In this document: in pieces, positions 1 through 9,920 of the stretch
How positions within the stretch are numbered: the stretch's first letter is position 1
How the letters are laid out: every line of letters starts with the position of its first letter
Assembly: GCF_030445035.2 (NCBI RefSeq)
Contig: NC_080690.1
Span: 34,436,796-34,500,795, forward strand
From: Dasypus novemcinctus
Taxonomy: Eukaryota > Chordata > Mammalia > Cingulata > Dasypodidae
Direction: 5' to 3'
DNA: 64,000 nucleotides
Program-made: the position numbers and the translations under genes
Notes under the pieces: model-generated
Database searches by the model: none
The model's input: only the letters and a program-made list of their open reading frames with translations
What the model was told of the DNA's origin: nothing

Positions 1-1473
1 AACATCTATGATTAGTTGTCTCAACTCCTTTATGTCATCTGGAGGCTTATCTTGTTCCTTTAACTGGGCCATAGCTTCCTGTTTCTTGGTGTGAGCTGTA
101 ATTTTTTGTTGGTGTTTTGTCATCGGGCTTAGTAGAGTATTTATTCTGGGTGCAGTTTTTTTCTTTCATTTAGGACTCCCTTGCTGGCTGCACAGTAGGA
201 GCCAAGCATGTAGTTGGTGCTGTAAGCTGTGGAAGCTCAATCAGCCCTTATTGTGCCAGGGACCAATAAAACTCTTCCACTTTCTCCTTTGCCAGGGGTA
301 GGGACAGAGTCACAGCTGTGTGGAATAATCCAAGTTGTCCAGAGACACTGATGAAGCTTCACACCCCTTTTTCACCTGCTGGGGCAGGGATAGAGCTGCA
401 GGTTTGGGCAGCAATCTATGCAGTGCGGGTCCAAGATGACCACAGTTGCTCCAGTAGACTTTCGATTTTCAGTCTGTCCCAGCCAAATTTACCTGCAGTT
501 ACCTGGATAGGCTGGTGCAGGGCTTGCCAGCCTCTTCCCTGCCAGAGGTGGGGCTGAAGTCTAGGGTAGGGTTGCCGGCCAATCTCGGTGAAAGAAACTA
601 GTTCCTACCGTAACTGTGATTTTCAGTCCTGGCTTCCCCTCAGGCTGGAGGCGGAGTCAAAATGGCGGCCACTCCACTGGCCTTTTTCCAACTTGGGCTG
701 ATTCACACTGTTCCCAGGGTTATATCTTAGCCAGCCGAACCTACCAATCAGCAATTGAAATTGGCAGCCAACTGTCTCCTTCTCCCATTTTTGGGAATGG
801 AGCTTCCAATTCCAGCCTCAGAATAGCTCCTGGGGCGGCTTGTGCCACCAGAGTAGGATAATCACTGTCCTCTGCGGCTTGGCCAGTAAGTTCCTGGAGA
901 GGCTGGTGTGGGTCCCTACAGCTTCCTCCCTGCTGGAGGTGGCACTGGGGCCTAGGCTAGAGCTGCAATCTGATTTGGATGGAAAGAAGCTAGTTCCCAG
1001 CACTGGAATTCTCAGTCCATCCACTTCCCCTCATGCCAGGCATGGAGTTAAGATGGCAGCTCCCAGCCTCTTTCTGACTTGGACAGGATTAAACTTTAGC
1101 TGTTCTCAGGATTATACTTTAGCCCGCTGAATTTACTCATCAGTTGCTGAAATTGGTGCCCAATTGTCTCTTCCTTCATTTTTGGGAAATGGAGATTTCA
1201 ATTCCAGTCACGGAACAGCTCCTGAGGCAGCTTGTGCCTCCAGTGGAGGATGGGCACCAGGGCATGGAGCACTCTACTTAAGAGTCTTCTCTGCAGACGG
1301 GCAGTCTCCTCCTTCCATTCCTTCAAGGATGTTGCAGGATGCCCTTCTGGCCTCCTGGAGCCCCCAAACTGGTGCTTCAGCTAGCTCCAGAAAGCTCTGG
1401 TGTTTACTAACTGCCCTGTAGCAGGAGCTGACTCTAGGAGCTCCTTACTCTGCCACCATCTTGCTGGTTCTCC
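1..1473 (-). mobile_element. L1 LINE 5' end: 5' UTR plus start of ORF1
   Basis: The element's 5' end is at 1473: the minus strand begins with the typical L1 start, GGAGAACCAGCAAGATGG followed by a GGCAGAGTAAGGAGCTCC-like stretch. 1473 to about 130 is a GC-rich 5' UTR, and about 130 to 1 encodes on the minus strand a lysine- and glutamine-rich stretch (KKQEAMAQLKEQDKPPDD) that fits the N-terminal coiled coil of an L1 ORF1 protein. The rest runs off the window. The 5' UTR contains tandem units (see repeat entry). Little decay is visible, which suggests a young insertion. Confidence 0.75.
480..1262 (-). repeat. Two tandem ~391-bp units in the L1 5' UTR
   Basis: Matching landmarks recur at a constant offset: GCTGGTG at 511 and 902, ATGGCGGCC/ATGGCAGCT at 662 and 1053, GAAATTGG at 757 and 1149, each 391-392 bp apart. 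The units differ by many substitutions, so the duplication predates this insertion. A further partial unit may lie at 130-480 (CCTGCTGG...AGAGCTGCA recurs). Confidence 0.7.
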
Positions 1474-4400
1474 AATCGCTAAGATTTTATCAAGTCGCCT
1501 TTTATACTATACCACCCAAACAAAAAAATTCCATTAAATACTGTGCTCAGTTAGTCCAACCATAACTGCCATGTAACTTTTTTCCTCTTTTTTAAAAATT
1601 GTGGTAACATAATGTATAACCAAATTTGTCATTTTAACCATTTTAACTGTATAATTCAGTGCCATTAGTTATTTTTGCAATGCTCTGGTATCATCACCAT
1701 CTATTATTAAAACTATTTTTTTTACATTTTAATATATATTTTCATTAGAGAAGTTGTGAGCTTAGAAAACAATCATGTATAATGTGCAGAATTCCCATAC
1801 AACACTCCTCTATCAACACCTTACATTGTTGTTTTTGAACATTTGTTAAAGATTGTGAAAGATTATGACCGCCAACTATGGTCCACAGCATATATTTGGT
1901 ATATTTTTTTATACTCTCCTATTATTCACCATGTATTAACACTATACATTTGTTAGAGTTCATGAGAGAATATGATCATATTTCTACTGTTAACCATAAT
2001 CCACCTTCCACTTCATAGTTCACTGCTATACAGTCCCATGCCTTCTACAGTCTATGCAAAGTGTATACTAAGTGGCACTCACTTTCATCACAGTGTTGTG
2101 CAGTCATTGCCTCAGTAAATTTTTGAATGTTTGCCTCAGTCCAAAAGAAAAAATCTCATACCCCTCTATTATTGATCCTTAGCATTGATATAGTACCTTC
2201 TTTGACACTGATGCAAAAATATTACAATATTGCCATTAACTACAGTCCATGTATCACTATATTCTTACCACCTTATAATAGTATCCTCATTTATAGATGA
2301 ATATTCTTGTATTTGTGCTATTAACCACAATCCTCATCCACCTTCGGGTTTACTATGTTATTTAATCCCTCGATTATTCTCTAGCTTTCTTTCCATTTAA
2401 ATATTTATCCCTAGACTACCCCTTTCAGCTACAATCCCATTTATGAACCAGCTGTGTTAGTTATACTCACTATAATGTGCTACTCTATCCATTTCTACAT
2501 TTTTATAGTCAAGCTAATTAAAAATTTTACACACGTTAAACATCAGTACCCCTTCTCAGCCCTCATCCTATCTCTTATAAACCTATACTTTAGGTTTAAC
2601 TTTCATATTTAGGTCATATTAGTGAGACCATACAGTATTTGTCCTTTTGTGCCTGGCTTATTTCACTCTGCATAATGTCCACAGGTTTCATCCATATCAT
2701 CATATGTGTCACAATTTCATTTCTATTTACAGAAGCATAGTATTCCATTGTATGTATACACCACAATTCGTTTATCCATTCATCGGTTGATGGACAATTG
2801 GGTTGTTCCATTTTTTGGCAATTATGAATAATGCCACTATGAACACTGCTGTGCAAGTGTCTGTTTGCATCACTGTTTTCACTTCTTCTGGATATAGTCC
2901 TAGTAGAGAGATCACCAGACCATACAGCAGTTCTGTATTTAGTTTTTTGAGGAACTGCCAAACTCTCTTCCACAGAGGCTTCCATCATTTTACATTCCCA
3001 TTAACAGAGAAGGAATGTTCCTATTTCTCCACATCCTCTCCACCACTTTTTTTAAAAAATAATGGCCATTCTATGAGGTGTGAGATGACATCTGACTAGT
3101 TTTGACTTGCATTTCCCTAAAAGCTAGTGATATTGAACCTTTTTTATGTGCTTTTTCACCATTTGTACTTCCTCCTCGGTGAAATGTCTATTTAAGTCTT
3201 TGTCCATTTTAAAAATTGGATTGCTTGCTCTGTTGTTAAGTTGTATATCAAACCCTTATCAGATATGTGGTTAGCCAAATATTTTCTCCCATTGAGTGGG
3301 CTGCCTTTTCACCTTCTTGACAAAATTCTTTGAATCACAAGTGTTTTAAGTTTGAGGAGTTCCCATTTACCAATTTTTTTCTTTTGTTGCTTATGTTTTC
3401 AGTGCAAGGTTTAAGAAATCACTACTAACCACTAGGTCTTGAAGATAGTTCCTTACATTTTCTTCCAGAAGTTTTATGTTCTAGCTTTTATACTTAGGTC
3501 TTGGATCCATTTTGAGTTAATTTTTGTATAAGGTATGAGATAGGGGTCCTCTTTCTTTCTTTTGTATATGGATATCCAGTTCTCCCAACACCATTTGTTG
3601 AATAGGTTGTTCTAGCCCAGCTGGGTGTGCTTGACAGCCTTGTCAAAAATCACTTTACCATAGACATTAAGGTCTGTTTCTGAGTCATCAATTTGGTTCC
3701 ATTGTGTATATGTCTAGATATTCCATTTTTATATGTCTCTCTTTATGCCAGTGCCATGCTGTTTTTACCAATGTAGCTAGGTAATATGATTTAAAACCTA
3801 GAAGAGTCCTCTAATTTCGTTCTTCCTTTTTAAGATGTTTCTGGCTATTCGGGACCTCTTACCCTTCCAAATAAATTTGATAATTGTGTTTTCCATTTTT
3901 TAAAAAAAGGCTGTTGAAATTTTTACTGGGATTCCATTGAATCTGTATACCAATTTGAGTAGAACTGACATCTTAACCATATTTAGTCTTCCATTTATTT
4001 AGGTCTTCTCTGATTTCTTTTAGCAATGCATTGCAGTTTTCTGAATACAAGTGCTTTATGTTCTTTGTTAAGTTTATTTCTAAATGTTTTATTCTTTCAG
4101 TTGCTATTGTAAATAGATTTTTTCCCTGACTTCCTCCTCAGATTGCTCATTACTACTGTATAGAAACACTAGTAATTTTTGAATATTAATCTTGTAACAT
4201 GTCACTCTGCTGAACTCATTTATTAGCTCTAGTAGTTCTGTTATATATTTTTTGGAACTTTCTAGATATAGGATCATATCATATGAGAATAGTGAAAGTT
4301 TTACTTTTTACTTTCCAATTTGGATGCCTTTTATTTCTTTTTCTTGCCTGACTGCTCTAGCTAGAGCTTCTAGCACTATACTGAACAAAAGTGATGACAG

Positions 4401-5282
4401 TGGACATCATTGTCTAATCCCTGCTTTCAACAGGAAAGCTTTTAGTCTTTCACCATTGAGTACCTTGTTAGCTGTGGGTTTTTCTTATATGCCCTTTATC
4501 ATGTTGAGGAAGTTTCCTTTAATTCCTATCTTTTGGGGCATTTTTATCAAGAATGTGGTCTATTATGCTGACTGATTTTCTTGTGCTGAACTACCCTTTC
4601 AGGCCTGGAATAAAACCCACTTGATCATGAGAAATAATTCTTTTAATGCGTTGTTGGACTTGATAAGCAATTATTTTGTTGAGGCTTTTTGCATCTGCAC
4701 TCATCTGGGAAATGGAAATGTAATTTCCTTTTTTTGTAATCTTTATGTGGCATTGGTTTCAGGTGATACTGGCTTCCTAGAATGAGTATGGTAGCGTTCC
4801 TTTCTCTTCAACTTTTTAGAAGATTGGTATTAAATCTTCTGTAAATGCTTAGTAGAATTAACCTGTGTGCCACCTGGTCCTGGGCCTTTCATTTTGGGGA
4901 GTTGTTTGGTGACTGTTTGAATCTGTTTACTTGTAACTGGTTAGCTGAGGTCTTCTATTTCTTGTAGGGTATTGTAGGTTGTTTGTATGTTCCTAGGAAT
5001 ATTTACATTTCATCTACATTGTCTGGTTTGTTGGTGTACAGTTGTTCATAGTATCTCTTTTATTTCTGTGAGATCAGTAGTAATGTCCCTGTTTTCTGAT
5101 TTTATTTATGTCATTTTAGCTAAGGGTTTGTCAACTTTGTTAATCTCAAAGAACCATCTTTTGGTTTTGTTAATTCTGTTTTTTTTGTTCTCAATTACAC
5201 TTATATTTGTTCTAATCTTTGCTATTTCATTTGTTCTGCTTGCTTTGGGAAGAATTTGATCTTTTTCTAGTTCTTTCAGTTG

Positions 5283-5867
5283 TGTAGTTTGTCAGCCAAA
5301 GGGGTGCTGATGCAAAGTACCAGAGATCTGTTGGCTTTTATAAAAGGCATTTATTTGGGGTAAAAAACAAGGCCAAGAGAGTCCAAATCAAGGTTACTTT
5401 TCTTACCAAAATCTGTTGCCACATGCTGATGCAAGATGGCAGGTGATGTCTGCAAGGGTTCAGCCTTCCTCTTTCCTCTTAAGGCTCCAGGGTCCCAGCT
5501 TCTTCTGGTTTGAGCTGTAGGCTGGCATGGGGCTCGTCTTTCTTCCTCTGGGGCCTGTTTATTTCTGGGCTCAGCTGCTCTGGTCTCTTCACAAGGTCAG
5601 CTTTAAACTATCAGGCTAATGGCTCATCTCTCTTCCTGGCGCCTCTGCCATGTCTATGGAGTTCTTCCTCTGTATGTCTACGTATCTGAGTGCCCGTATA
5701 TACATAACCCACAAAGGAGGCAGGGACACAAACTGAGTCACCCTAATGATGTGGTTGAATCAAAGCCCTGATCTTAACATAATTTAATCAAAGGCGTCTC
5801 AGCTGAATCTAATACAATGAAAGAGTATCACGCCCAGAGAAAAAGACCAGTTTACAAACATAAATAT
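5283..5867 (-). mobile_element. Solo LTR fossil, MaLR/ERVL-like, copy 1
   Basis: A non-coding repeat of about 585 bp inserted in the L1, with related sequence at 30262 and 32486. Read on the minus strand it carries a poly(A)-signal-like AATAAA and ends ...CAAACTACA, the layout of an MLT1-type LTR. The family assignment is inference. No internal retroviral part is attached; it is a broken, non-functional relic. Confidence 0.5.
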
Positions 5868-5935
5868 CTTTTTTGGAATCTGGGACTTCACACATGGGAA
5901 GCAGGCACTGAACCACTGAGCTACATCCACTTCTC
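5868..5935 (-). mobile_element. DAS SINE, short form, degraded
   Basis: The minus strand has the tRNA-Ala-like A-box region (TAGCTCAGTGGTTCAGTGCC) and part of the B-box side. It lies directly beside the LTR fossil. A clean target-site duplication is not visible. Confidence 0.6.
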
Positions 5936-6039
5936 TTTTTTTTAAAGGGATGGGGAGTCAGGAAGCTTTACTTCAGTGAATTTGGCAAGCAGAGCCTGCT
6001 TTATTTATTTATTTTTAAAAGACAAACTCATTCCTTTTT

Positions 6040-6387
6040 TATTATTTTTATCCCCATCCGACCCCAAGATGGCTCCCTCATCTGTCTACTCATTGTCTGC
6101 TTGTCTTCTTTAGGAGGCACCAGGAACTAAACCTGGGACCTCCCATGTGAGAGACAAGTGTTCAACCACTTGCACCACTTCTGCTCCCTGCTGATTGCGG
6201 TGATTGCAGTGGTTGTGGTGGTTGTGGTGTCTGCTGGTTGTGGCATCAGCTGGTAGTTGTGTCTCCTCATTGTGGTATCTGCTGGTTGCAGTGTCTGCTC
6301 ATTTGCTTTAGGAGACACCTGGAACTGAACCTGGGATCTCCCGTGTGGGAGGCAGGTGCCCAACTGCTTGAGTCACATCTGCTCCCC
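6040..6387 (-). mobile_element. DAS-type composite SINE with two tRNA-like heads
   Basis: On the minus strand a tRNA-like head at about 6387-6310 (GGGAGCAGATGTGACTCAAG, B-box-like GGTTCAGTTCC) is followed by an A/C-rich linker built on ACCACAACC-like repeats (about 6300-6195). A second head follows (about 6190-6110, GGTTTAGTTCC), then an A/T-rich tail. The L1 sequence resumes immediately to the right. Confidence 0.7.
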
Positions 6388-6960
6388 TCTATTCTTTTTT
6401 AATGTAAGCATTGACGGCTATACATTTCCTTCCCAACACTGCCTTCATGGCGTACCATAGGTTTTGATATGTTGTATTCTCATTTTCATTCATCTTGAGA
6501 TATTTATTGATTTATTTTACAATTTCTTCTTTGAGACACTGATTATGTAAGAGTATGTTGTTTAATCTCAATATATTTGTGGATTTTCCATTTTTCTGCC
6601 TGTTTTTGATTTTCAGCTTTTTTCCATTATGATCAGAGAAAGAGTTTTGTATAATTTCAGTCTTTTAAAATTTATTGAGATCTACTTTGTGACCCAATAT
6701 ATGGTGTATCCTGGAGAAAGAGATATAACACTTCAGAAGAATTAATATCCTGCTGTTTTGGGGTGCAATGTTCTGTATATGTCTATTAAGTTTAATTTAT
6801 TTATCACACTATTCAAGATCTCTGTTTTTTTATTGACATTCAGTCTGTATCTTTTGATTGGGGAGTTTAATCCATAACATTCAATGTCATTACTTTAAAG
6901 GCAGTTCTTACTTCACCCATTTTGAGCTTTGGGTTTTATATTTCATATCTTCTTCTCACC

Positions 6961-9478
6961 ATTTTTTTAAACTTTTAGTTACTTTTACTGATATAAGCTT
7001 TTATTTTTTTCTAAACCAATTTTCTTGATCCTTATTAATAAAGCATACAATTCCTTCAAAGTGTACAATCAATGGTATTTGGTATAATCATGGTTGTGCA
7101 TTCATCGCTTCAATCAGTATTACAGCATTTCCATTGTTTCAATAATAATAATAGTAATAATATAATAAACAAAAACCAGACAAACAAACAATAAAATTTT
7201 TCACCTCTCTATCTCTCTATGCTTCCCCTGCTGTACATAGCTGCTATTTCTGGCTATTCATGAACAATTATTTATTAAGCATTTTACTGAGATATATTCA
7301 CATACCATATGATCTATCCAAAGTGTATAAACAATGGCTTTTAGTATAATCACGATGTTGTGCATTCATCACCACAAAAAATTTTAGGACAATTTCATTA
7401 CTCCAAAAAGAAAAACTCCATACCCCTTAGCAATCCTTCCCCAGTCCTACATAACCACTAATCTAATTTCATCTTCATAAATTGGTTTATACTTACATTT
7501 TATATAAATGGAATCATACAATATATAGTACTTTGTGTCTGGTTTCTTTCACTTAGCCTAATGCTTTTTTTTTGTCTGATATTATCATGTAATATTAACG
7601 CACATTTATTCAGCTTCAAAGAAAAACCTCCTTATATATGCAATTTTATCTGTATTCATATTTTATATGTGGTTTTACTATACTATATAGTTATATGTTA
7701 CATTTTTTAGCTTTCCTTTAATAATATATATGATCTTAGGTTCTCTTTTCAAACCACTTTCATAGCATAATAGTACTGCCAGTTACAAACCTTATGTTGG
7801 ACTTTCACCTTTTCTATTCATTTCCAAAGATTAACACATATCCTTTTGACCAATTCTCCACAAGTTAATCCTCAGTTTTCCATTCTCATACCTCATTCTA
7901 TTTTCTAGTGACCCATATTCCAGCTGTTAACTCCATGTGATTACACAATACATTTAGTTCACGTAGCACAATCATATAGTATGTCCTTTTGTGTCTGGCT
8001 TGCTTCATTCAACATAATGGCTTCCAGGTTCATCCATGTTGTCATACGCTTTACGACTTCATTTCTTCTTACAGCTGCATAATATTCCATCATGTGAATA
8101 CACCACAGTTTGCTTATCCATTCATCAGATGATGGATACCTGGGTTGTTTCCAACTTTTGGCAATCATGAATAACGCTGCTATGAATACTGGTGTGCAGA
8201 TGTCTGTTTGTGTCATTGCTCTCAATTCTTCTGGATATATACCCATTAGTCGTATTGCTGGGTAGTGTGGCAAACTATATTCAACTTCTTTAGGAACTGC
8301 CAAAACAGTCCTTTATAGTGGATGTACCATTCTATACTCCCACCAACAGTGAATAAGTGTTCCTATCTCTCCACATCCTCTCCAACACTTGTAGTTCTGT
8401 CTTTTTAATAGTCGCCATTCTGATAGTTGTGAAATGATATCTCATTGTAGTTGATTTGCACTTCTCTAATCACAAGAGATGCTGAACATTTTTTCATGTT
8501 TGGTTTTTTTTTTTGCCATTTATTTCTTCTTTGGACAAATGTTTAAGTCTTTTGTCCATTTTTAAATTGGGTCATTTGTCTTTTTATTGTTGAGTTGCAG
8601 CATCTCTTTATATATCAGGAATATTAAACCTTTATCAGATATGATTCCCAAATAATTTCTCCCATTGAGCCAGCTGTCTTTTCACCATTTTGACAAAGTC
8701 CCATGAGGTGCAAAAGTGTTTTTGAGGAGGTCCCACCTATCTATTTTTAATTTTGTTGCCTGTGCTCTAGTTGTAAGACCCAAGAAACCACTACCTACCA
8801 CAAGGTCTTTAAAATGTTTCCCTACATTTTCTTCTAGTAGTTTTATGGTCCTGGCTTTTACATTTAGGTCTAATCCATTTTGAGTTGATTCTTGTATAGA
8901 GAGTGAGATAGGCGTCCTTCTTTAGTTCTTTTGGTTATGGATATTTAGTTCTCCCAACACCATTTGTTGAAGAGACTGTTTTGTCCTGTTAACAGGGTTT
9001 TGGTAGGTTTGTCAAAAGCCATTTGGTTGTAGAGGTGAGGGTTTATTTCTGGACTCTCAGTTCTATTCCACTGATCGATGTGTCTATCTTTATGCCAATA
9101 CCATGCTGTTTTGAACACTGTAGCTTTGTAATATGTTTCAAGGTCAGGTAGTGAAATTCCTCCCATATTACTCTTCTTTTTTAGAATGCTTTTGGCTATT
9201 TGGGTGCACTTTCCTTTCAAAATGAATTTGGTAATTGTCTGTTCTATTTCTGTAAAGTAGGTTGTTGAAATTTTGATTGGTATTGCACTAACTCTATAAA
9301 TCAGTTTGGGTAGGACTGACATCTTCACAATATTTAGTCTTCCAATCCATGAACACAGAAAGTCTTTTCATTTGCTTAGGTTTTCATTATTCCTTTTAGC
9401 ATTGTTTTGCAGTTTTCTGTATATAGGTCCATACTTCTTGGTTAAACTGATTCCTAGGTATTTGAGCAAAGGTGTTGA
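6961..9478 (-). mobile_element. L1 LINE, 5'-truncated: 3' UTR and ORF2 C-terminus
   Basis: 6961 to about 7960 is an AT-rich 3' UTR containing two successive tail-like blocks. From about 8300 to 9478 the minus strand encodes the ORF2 C-terminal region; 9328-8945 is still open for 127 codons ([19 protein letters not shown]...[13 protein letters not shown]-type sequence, [17 protein letters not shown]). No RT catalytic core remains. Truncation at 9478 is abrupt. Confidence 0.8.
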
Positions 9479-9689
9479 AAACCTTCATTTTAGAGCAGGC
9501 TTTGCCAGTGGAAAAAACCTGTTCTGAAGGCCAGATATTACATGTGCTTTGAAATAGTTATCATCCTAATATCATGGAAAAACTTTCAAGTTTAAATTAG
9601 TTCTATTCATGTTGTTCACTATTCATTTGTTCCTTCTCTACAAAACTTATTTCTGGATTTTTGTATAAGATAATGATAGAAAATAAAAT

Positions 9690-9866
9690 TGGTTTCTCTC
9701 CTAGCTTCCTCAATTTCTAGCTAGTTAACCTTGAAGAAGTTACTTAATTTCTCAGGATTGTTTCCTCCTCTAAGAAATGGGGAAAATGTCAACAATTATT
9801 AAAGACAAAACATTTAAAGTGCTTACTACTCTGCCCGGCACATATTAGGCACTCAACAAATGTGAT
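9690..9866 (+). mobile_element. MIR SINE fragment
   Basis: Resembles the MIR 3' half: AAGTTACTTAATTTCTCAGG, then TAAGAAATGGGGAAAATG, then GCCCGGCACATATTAGGCAC and CAACAAATG. Sits against the donor side of OGFOD1 exon 3. Confidence 0.65.
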
Positions 9867-9873
9867 TGTTTAC

Positions 9874-9920
9874 CTTAAAGCAGAGATATGAGGTTCTCTT
9901 CTCTTTTTCAAATCATCAGA
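9874..9920 (-). CDS. OGFOD1: OGFOD1 exon 3 (47 bp)
   Basis: A very short exon found by looking for the next conserved peptide. The minus strand reads [15 protein letters not shown] plus two bases (AG). It is preceded by an acceptor CCAAG and followed by donor GTAAAC at 9873. Entry phase 0 matches the end of exon 2; exit phase is 2. A MIR fragment ends only a few bases past the donor. Confidence 0.9.

Larger units (their letters stand above)
1570..6960 (-). mobile_element. L1 LINE, 3' UTR and ORF2, interrupted at 5283-6387
   Basis: The antisense 3' end begins near 1570-1600 with the L1 tail (AACATAATGTATAACC...). About 1600-2600 is 3' UTR; from about 2640 the minus strand encodes the ORF2 C-terminus (peptide WMKPVDIMQSEISQAQKDKY), and ORF2 similarity continues towards reverse transcriptase. 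The ORF2 stretch near 5282 resumes at about 6388, so about 1.1 kb was inserted later. The reading frame is broken many times; no 5' UTR or ORF1 is attached. An ordinary 5'-truncated copy. Confidence 0.75.
1..9873 (-). other. OGFOD1: OGFOD1 intron 3 (partial), L1-filled
   Basis: From the exon 3 donor to the window edge. Apart from about 90 bp (1474-1560) and 9479-9690, it consists of repeats listed separately: three minus-strand L1 segments, an LTR fossil, two DAS SINEs and a MIR. I saw no coding exon in it. Confidence 0.8.

Noticed and set aside
480-1262. CRISPR-like or satellite array
   Set aside because: The repeated units are 391 bp and belong to an L1 5' UTR. No short-repeat/spacer pattern exists anywhere in the window.
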